Assembly (NCBI RefSeq): GCF_014650915.1
Contig: NZ_BMVW01000002.1
Span: 649,677 to 713,676, forward strand
From: Streptomyces poonensis
GTDB taxonomy: Bacteria > Actinomycetota > Actinomycetes > Streptomycetales > Streptomycetaceae
Length of the DNA stretch: 64,000 nt
Reading direction: 5' to 3'
In this document: in pieces, positions 59,237 to 64,000 of the stretch
Numbering within the stretch: position 1 is the stretch's first letter
Layout: each line of letters starts with the position of its first letter
Program-made: the position numbers and the translations under genes
The notes under the pieces: generated by a model
What the model saw: only the letters and a program-made list of their open reading frames with translations
Told to the model about the DNA's origin: nothing
Database searches by the model: none

Positions 59237-61080
59237 TCGCCGATCGCAGCGGCCAGCACGGCCAGGGCCTGCCTGAACTCGTCGGCATGGACACGTTCGT
59301 GTGGTGTGTGGTCGAGTGCGGAGTCACCGGGCCCGTAGGCGACCATGGGGACGCCGTGCCAGGTGGTCGCCAGGGTGTTCATGTCGCTGCTGCCTTTCTT
59401 GAGCAGGTGGCGCGGGGAGATACCGACGGAGTGGAAAGCCCGTTGGAAGGCCCTGACCAGCGCACTGCTGCGGGAGGTGACCGCACCGGGAGTCGCCCGC
59501 AGAACGTCCAGCCGGACCGGGCCGGTGTCCACGGCAGGGAGGGAGGCCAGAAGCCGGTCGAGACCGAGTGACGGGGGCACCCGTACGTCGACCACGGCTT
59601 CGCCGTTCTGCGCGTCGCCTTCGTTGACCGCGCGCATGCCGAGCACCGCGGTCAGGGCGTGCCGATCCAGTCCGTGGACCGCGGCGCGGATCGCCCGGAG
59701 GGAGTCGAGCAGGTGGTCGGCCGCTGTCCTGGCCCCCTCCCCCGCGGTGTGCCGCGTGGGTTGCCGCACGCCGAGCCGGAGCTTGACCAGGCCGTAGTAC
59801 CCGATGGTCAGGGCGGCCGCGCCACTCGGCTCGCCCACGACGACCGCGTCGGCCGGGTAGTGGTCGCGGACGTGGAAGGCTCCGGCTCCGGTCACCTCCT
59901 CCTGGACCGCCCCGACAACCCGCAGCTGCACACCGTCGGGAAGGTCCGGGCGCGCCAGAGTCTGCAGATACGTCACAAGACTCCCCTTGGCGTCCACGCA
60001 CCCTCGTCCGGTCAGGGCATCGCCCTCCCAGCGGGTCGGCCAGCGGTACGGCACCGTGTCGAGGTGGCCGAGCATCAGCAGCCGCCGCGGGCCCGAGCCT
60101 CGGGTCGCGACGAGGTTACCGGCCGCATCGATCTCTGCTGTGATCCCGTGGTCGGCGCACCACTGGGCGAGGAACTCCGCGAGCTCCCGCTCGTCGCCGG
60201 ACACGGACGACAGCTCGACGGCGCGGGCCAGGAGCGTGAGGTCCGGTGAGCGGGCCGGTGCCCGCCAGAACCAGGTGCCGTCGCGGGCGGACAGGGTGTG
60301 GGGACCGGTGACGGCGACGTCGCAGGTGCCGCCGAGGGCGATCTCCGCAGCCCGTACTTTCTGTCGCATGCCGCCACGGGCGTACCGCTGTCCCTCGCCG
60401 GCTGTCAGGTGCCGCAGGGTGCCGGAGGCGGCATGCGCATCGGGATCGGCGAGCAGGCCGGCCGTGCCCGTGACCAGCCTGAGGTGGTCGGCGTCCAGGG
60501 CCCTGGCGACCTCGGCGGCCAGGACATCGGCGTCCACGTTCAGCGGCGTACCGCCGTCGACGTCGGCCACCGGCGGTGACAGGCACACGACGTCGAAGAC
60601 GTCGAGCAGGCCGCTCAACCGGGAGGTGTCCACCCGGATCGCCGTCCCCGCACGCTGGTCGCGGACCACGCATCCGCGGCCGTCCAGCACAGCCCGCAGA
60701 GGTCCGACGGGCTCGGCGCTGACCAGGGATCCGGTGTGGCCGGTCGCCGCGAGCACCGACATGCCGCGGCGCGCCAGTCTCTCCTCGACCAGCGGCAGGG
60801 TGATCTGCCGGTACGCCGTGACGATGTGCGGCACCTCCTCCGCGGGGCAGTACCGCACCTCGCCGCCCCGAAGTCGAAGGGTGCGCGCCGGACGTCCGAT
60901 GCGGCGGTAGTACTCGGCGATGGCCACCGATCCACCGGCGACCAGCAGCAGCCGCACGCCTCGCTGGTGCAGGGCGCGCACCTCGTCGAAGACCCTGTCG
61001 TGACGCAGGGTGGCACTGCCCAGCTTGACGACGTGGAGCGCGGCACCACGTGAGTCGGCGACTTCACCCAGGACCGACAT
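59221..61080 (-). CDS. LysZ-LysK fusion for amino-group-carrier-protein pathways
   Basis: A 619-residue fusion. Residues 1-260 are an amino acid kinase of the LysZ/ArgB type (VVKLGSATLRHDRVFDEVRA, LLLVAGGSVAIAEYYRRIGR, TPLNVDADVLAAEVARAL), which would phosphorylate an amino acid attached to a LysW-type carrier protein. Residues 275-619 are an M20 metallo-hydrolase of the LysK type that releases the finished amino acid: MLGHLDTVPYRWPTRWEGD, GRGCVDAKGSL, AVQEEVTGAGAF, VVGEPSG and the last ligand in LDHTPHERVHADEF. In Streptomyces such genes serve secondary metabolism. It is the fourth gene after encapsulin, sulfotransferase and SDR genes. Confidence 0.9.
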   Translation of the reverse strand: MSVLGEVADSRGAALHVVKLGSATLRHDRVFDEVRALHQRGVRLLLVAGGSVAIAEYYRRIGRPARTLRLRGGEVRYCPAEEVPHIVTAYRQITLPLVEERLARRGMSVLAATGHTGSLVSAEPVGPLRAVLDGRGCVVRDQRAGTAIRVDTSRLSGLLDVFDVVCLSPPVADVDGGTPLNVDADVLAAEVARALDADHLRLVTGTAGLLADPDAHAASGTLRHLTAGEGQRYARGGMRQKVRAAEIALGGTCDVAVTGPHTLSARDGTWFWRAPARSPDLTLLARAVELSSVSGDERELAEFLAQWCADHGITAEIDAAGNLVATRGSGPRRLLMLGHLDTVPYRWPTRWEGDALTGRGCVDAKGSLVTYLQTLARPDLPDGVQLRVVGAVQEEVTGAGAFHVRDHYPADAVVVGEPSGAAALTIGYYGLVKLRLGVRQPTRHTAGEGARTAADHLLDSLRAIRAAVHGLDRHALTAVLGMRAVNEGDAQNGEAVVDVRVPPSLGLDRLLASLPAVDTGPVRLDVLRATPGAVTSRSSALVRAFQRAFHSVGISPRHLLKKGSSDMNTLATTWHGVPMVAYGPGDSALDHTPHERVHADEFRQALAVLAAAIGEWSTL

Positions 61081-61134
61081 ACAAGTCGTCCCCCCTCGTG
61101 CTCGTTCGGCGGCCGGGAGCAGTCTTCGGCGGGA

Positions 61135-61905
61135 TCAGCCGATACCCCGGGTATTCCCTCCGTCGGCCACCAGGACAGTGCCGGTGACGAAGCCGGCCTG
61201 TTCGCTGGCGAGGAAGGCGGCGAGGCTCCCGAGGTCCTGTGCCCGGCCGATCCGCCCGAGGGGCAGTTCGCGGGCGATCTCGGCGATGCGCCGCTCGGCC
61301 TCCGGGCCGTACTGCCGGTCGAGGATCGGGGTCCGGTGGAACCCGGGGGCCAGGACGTTGACCGTGACTCCGGCGGCACCGAAGGAGTGCACCAGTCCCT
61401 TGACCAGACCGAGGACACCCAGCCGGGCCACGGAGGACAGCCCGCTGCCGGGGTGCGGCTGGCGCACCGACTCGGAGGTGACCAAGATGATGCGGCCCCA
61501 TCCGGCGGCGATGAGATGGGGGGCCGCGGCGAGGGAGAGGGCCACGTGTGGCAGCAGGTTGTCGTTGACCGCCGCCCGGTACTCCGCCACCGTGAAGCCG
61601 TCCACGGGTCCGAACGGCACTCCTCCTGAGTTGGTCACCGCGATGTGCAGGTTCCCGAACTCCTGCGCGACGTGGTCGACCCACGCGGCGACTGCGTGCT
61701 CGTCCCGCAGGTCCACCGTGCTGCCGAGCACGCGGCCCTTGCCGCAGCCGTCGACTTCCTCCTGTGCTCGCGCCAGCCTGTCCCGGTCCCTGCCGCAGAT
61801 GGCGACGTCGGCGCCTTCGGCGGCCAGGGCGCGGGCGACGGCGAGCCCGAGGCCGCTGGTGGAGGCCGCGACGAGCGCGGCGCGTCCTTCCAGGCCGAGA
61901 TCCAC
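61135..61905 (-). CDS. Short-chain dehydrogenase/reductase lacking the usual Tyr
   Basis: A 256-residue Rossmann enzyme: cofactor loop ALVAASTSGLGLAVARALAA, DVAICGRDRDRL, TNSGGVPFGPVDGF, the serine strand GRIILVTSESVRQPHPGSGL and GVTVNVLAPGFHRTP. The catalytic Tyr-x-x-x-Lys is not seen: the position reads SSVARLGVLGLVKGLV. Some actinobacterial SDRs of this subtype also lack it. GTG start at 61905 with GAGGAG upstream. Located between the sulfotransferase and LysZ-LysK genes of the encapsulin cluster; substrate unknown. Confidence 0.9.
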   Translation of the reverse strand: MDLGLEGRAALVAASTSGLGLAVARALAAEGADVAICGRDRDRLARAQEEVDGCGKGRVLGSTVDLRDEHAVAAWVDHVAQEFGNLHIAVTNSGGVPFGPVDGFTVAEYRAAVNDNLLPHVALSLAAAPHLIAAGWGRIILVTSESVRQPHPGSGLSSVARLGVLGLVKGLVHSFGAAGVTVNVLAPGFHRTPILDRQYGPEAERRIAEIARELPLGRIGRAQDLGSLAAFLASEQAGFVTGTVLVADGGNTRGIG

Positions 61906-61970
61906 TCGCGCAACTCCTCTTCCTTGTCGTGACAGTTCCTTCTGTCCTGACGGTTTCGTTCGCGGCGTGC

Positions 61971-62906
61971 TCACGGCCGGGCAGACAGCAGCGGGTAGCC
62001 GTACCGGGGCAGCAAGGGGGCGGCGATGCATGTCGCGGTGGTGAGGTCGCGGCCGGGCAACTGCGTCCTCCAGCGCTCGTCCGGCCGGATCAGGGTGTCG
62101 CCCCGGTGCAGCCGGTCGGGGTTGCCGGTGACGGTGTGGTTGCCGGTGAGGCCGACCTTCCCGAAGGCGTCCACCGGTGACGGGTCGTCGAGCCCGGCGA
62201 AGCGCAGTACCTGGGTGACGACCGCCTCCGGCCGGCGCGCCAGGTCCTCGTGGCGGATGCGCAGGTACCGGTCGGCGGCGGCGCGGCCGACGCATTCCGA
62301 GGCGAGGTTGAAGGCCAGCCAGTACGCGGTGCTGCGTGCGGCACTCATCGGGCCGATGTAGTGCTTGGCGCGCCGGTACGACAGCGCGGTGGCCCGCGGA
62401 TCGCGCACGATGTGCACCACCCGCGTCTCGACGTCCGTACGGCCGAGCAGGGCAGCCGCCTCGGCGGGGTACTTCGAGCCGTCGACGACGAGCCGTTCGC
62501 CTCCGCGGGTGCCGAGCAGCCGGTACACGTCGGTCATGCGGTCGAGGTGTTGTTCGGTGCCCGGGGCCGGCCGGGCGGTTCCGCACGCCTCGGCGAGACG
62601 GGCGCGGGTGTGCCGGGTGCGCAGCAGCGTGTGCTGCCGCGTCACCATCAGTCGGGCGTCGGCCTCCGGCGTGGTCCGGGCGGTGGCGGCGTGCAGCACG
62701 GACGACCAGAGCGGGCACGCGCGCAGGCCCAGGCCGCAGCCGCAGGTGGAGTTGGTGCCCGTGTGCAGTACTCCGTTCTGCCAGAGGTAGTGGAGTTCGC
62801 CGACGTGCAGCACACCGGGGAGTTCGTTGAGGACGTTGCCCAGCACGGTGCTGCCGCTGCGCATCCATCCGGTGATGTAGAGGACGCGGGGACGGTGTCC
62901 GGCCAT
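61971..62906 (-). CDS. PAPS-dependent sulfotransferase
   Basis: A 311-residue cytosolic sulfotransferase. The 5'-phosphosulfate loop is YITGWMRSGSTVLGNVLNEL and the 3'-phosphate motif is VVHIVRDPRATALSYRRAKH. The cysteines in NSTCGCGLGLRACPLW are unusual and recur in bacterial natural-product sulfotransferases. ATG at 62906 puts the loop near the N-terminus as usual; a TTG at 62939 would add 11 residues. It follows the shell-protein gene by 48 bp and may sulfate, or sulfate to activate, an intermediate made in or beside the shell. Confidence 0.9.
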   Translation of the reverse strand: MAGHRPRVLYITGWMRSGSTVLGNVLNELPGVLHVGELHYLWQNGVLHTGTNSTCGCGLGLRACPLWSSVLHAATARTTPEADARLMVTRQHTLLRTRHTRARLAEACGTARPAPGTEQHLDRMTDVYRLLGTRGGERLVVDGSKYPAEAAALLGRTDVETRVVHIVRDPRATALSYRRAKHYIGPMSAARSTAYWLAFNLASECVGRAAADRYLRIRHEDLARRPEAVVTQVLRFAGLDDPSPVDAFGKVGLTGNHTVTGNPDRLHRGDTLIRPDERWRTQLPGRDLTTATCIAAPLLPRYGYPLLSARP

Positions 62907-62954
62907 CAACGGCTGAGGACCCTTCTCTGTCGTGGACAAGTGGCGGTCGGATGG

Positions 62955-63857
62955 TCAGTCCCGTGACAGCAGCAACAGATGTTGCGGCAGGTGGACCGCC
63001 AGGCCGATCCGAGTGGTCGCCTCGATGACGTCACCGCCCCGCGCGCCGATGCCCCTGCGCAGGCCGATCGACGCGACGTCGGGAAGGAGGAGGGTGGCCG
63101 CGGCCCGGAAGTCTCCGAGGAGGACCTGGCCCCGGGGAATCATCCGGGTGCGGGAGACCGTGATGCCGGCTTCGGCGAGCAGACCCAGCACGCCGTCCCT
63201 GACGAGTCGCCAGTAGGTGGAGGGGTGCACGACGATGCCGTCGCACGAGCCTCCGGTCTCCTCCACCTCGGCAGCGGCGAGAGCGATGGAATCGGAGATG
63301 TCGCCGATGTCGGGGCCGAGCGCGGCATGGCGCAGCCCCGGGAGGGTGAGCAGTCCGGGGATCGCCTTGTCGGCAGTGCCGTGCAGCAGTGACTCGTTCT
63401 CCACGACGGACAGCCGCACCAGGACCCGGTGGTCGACGAACGACGCCAGCAAGGAGGGCTCGTCGAGCAGTCCGGCGGGCAAGGGCACGGACACCGACAG
63501 ATCGGTGAGCTGGGCCTCGCCCACGCGCGGTGAGAAGGCATTCTCGGGTGTGCCGCGGTACGAGGTGCCGGCCGTGCACGGATCGGCGGCAGGCGGTTCG
63601 TGGACGTAGGCGACACCGCTATCGGACACCGAGGCGCTTTTCAGCAGGTGCCGGACGGCGTAACGAGGACGTGTGGCGAAGAGCGGGAAAGCCGCCGGCA
63701 GATGGGCCCGGAACGGAACCACCCGGTCTTCCGCACCGGACGCGCCGTGAACGGCCCATGCGAATTCCTCACCCGGGCTGCGTGTCCGTAGGGCCGGGTC
63801 GGCAAGCGGGACCGAGATCCCCTGGTGGACGGCGGGTCCGGCGGTCGCACCGCGCAT
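62955..63857 (-). CDS. HK97-fold shell protein, Family 3 (natural-product) encapsulin-like
   Basis: A 300-residue protein with the C-terminal pattern of HK97 capsids: GSCDGIVVHPSTYWRLVRDG, ITVSRTRMIPRGQVLLGDFR, AAATLLLPDVASIGLRRGIG and TTRIGLAVHLPQHLLLLS. There is no protease, portal or other phage gene around; its neighbours are a sulfotransferase, an SDR and a LysZ-LysK fusion. That is the gene company described for Family 3 encapsulins, virus-derived compartments in actinobacterial biosynthetic clusters. TGAGGAG lies 6 bp before the ATG. The cargo is unknown; neighbouring enzymes are candidates. Structure is inferred from pattern and context. Confidence 0.82.
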   Translation of the reverse strand: MRGATAGPAVHQGISVPLADPALRTRSPGEEFAWAVHGASGAEDRVVPFRAHLPAAFPLFATRPRYAVRHLLKSASVSDSGVAYVHEPPAADPCTAGTSYRGTPENAFSPRVGEAQLTDLSVSVPLPAGLLDEPSLLASFVDHRVLVRLSVVENESLLHGTADKAIPGLLTLPGLRHAALGPDIGDISDSIALAAAEVEETGGSCDGIVVHPSTYWRLVRDGVLGLLAEAGITVSRTRMIPRGQVLLGDFRAAATLLLPDVASIGLRRGIGARGGDVIEATTRIGLAVHLPQHLLLLSRD

Positions 63858-64000
63858 GACGGCTCCTCACATCCCGATTCATCATCTCGAACAATCGCCC
63901 GCACATGAACTTCTCACATCCAGTCATGACCGCGTGTGCGGGTGTTTACGGCCCCTCCTATCTACGATGGTCGATATCGAAAGTCACGCCCAGACCTCAC
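63858..64000. other. Upstream region of the encapsulin cluster
   Basis: No gene is seen. Read toward the shell gene, the region is AT-richer than its surroundings, as in a promoter, with GTAGATAGGAGG about 100 bp and a GTGAGGAG ribosome site just before the start. The cluster may continue, divergently or not, beyond the window edge. Confidence 0.5.

Noticed and set aside
62955..63857. Prophage capsid gene
   Set aside because: No terminase, portal, protease, tail or lysis gene is near, and the neighbours are biosynthetic enzymes, so an encapsulin is the better reading, within the limits of the window edge.
1..64000. tRNA or rRNA genes
   Set aside because: No cloverleaf with a CCA-compatible end or GGTTCGA-type T arm in a convincing context, and no rRNA-like stretch was noticed; a covariance-model scan would be decisive.

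Overview
The window looks like chromosomal accessory DNA of a Streptomyces or close relative. GC content and third-position GC are very high, GTG and TTG starts are common, genes are translationally coupled (ATGA, GTGA, TGATG overlaps), surface proteins end in LAXTG-type sortase signals, and many products have a clear Streptomyces character. Intact operons alternate with stretches full of broken transposases and truncated genes.

Layout. (i) 0.5-8.1 kb: a damaged DUF1772-type membrane gene, a diaminopimelate-decarboxylase paralogue with a small partner, and the kdpFABC potassium-pump operon. Phased ACGG repeat arrays lie on both sides of kdp. (ii) 8.2-12.7 kb: two flavin-dependent monooxygenases behind a Cys-ending leader peptide (sulfur scavenging), with gene remnants. 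(iii) 12.6-19.3 kb: a Zur-like-box methyltransferase, then three tightly coupled PLP enzymes (decarboxylase-like, SbnA-like synthase fused to rhodanese, class V aminotransferase) and the ruins of an ABC exporter pair. (iv) 19.6-41.3 kb: a zinc-starvation island. It has a Cys-free ribosomal protein L32, two COG0523 GTPases, a graveyard of zinc-free L28/S14/S18 paralogues (S18 split, with its 3' part inverted), an AztABCD-type zinc importer, an anchored-repeat-type ABC importer with LAXTG surface proteins, the regulator Zur, and an operon with WD40, 2Fe-2S thioredoxin-like and ArsR/SmtB proteins. Four boxes sharing ATTTTCA-type half sites stand before these units. (v) 41.3-49.9 kb: an insertion-sequence graveyard (IS5, ISL3, IS256, IS110 types, a resolvase), an intact esterase, and an enone-reductase/MarR/quinone-oxidoreductase group. 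(vi) 49.8-57.1 kb: a LanC half fused to a helical domain, an ABC exporter, a NUDIX-phosphotransferase fusion, methyltransferase and SMI1 fragments, and a VOC protein. (vii) 57.3-58.8 kb: a 14-TM MFS exporter. (viii) 59.2-63.9 kb: four co-directional genes encoding an HK97-fold encapsulin-like shell protein, a sulfotransferase, an SDR and a LysZ-LysK fusion.

The last block is the most exciting. It matches the natural-product (Family 3) encapsulin type, in which a virus-derived shell sits inside a cluster using amino-group-carrier-protein chemistry. The window cuts the cluster off, so its carrier protein and other enzymes should lie beyond position 64000.

How the parts work together. The zinc genes form one local regulon: Zur sits among its targets, two importers and their surface or periplasmic binding proteins capture zinc, COG0523 GTPases probably allocate it, and zinc-free ribosomal proteins save it. 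Many of the duplicated ribosomal and methyltransferase genes are already decayed, so the island has been rebuilt repeatedly by recombination.
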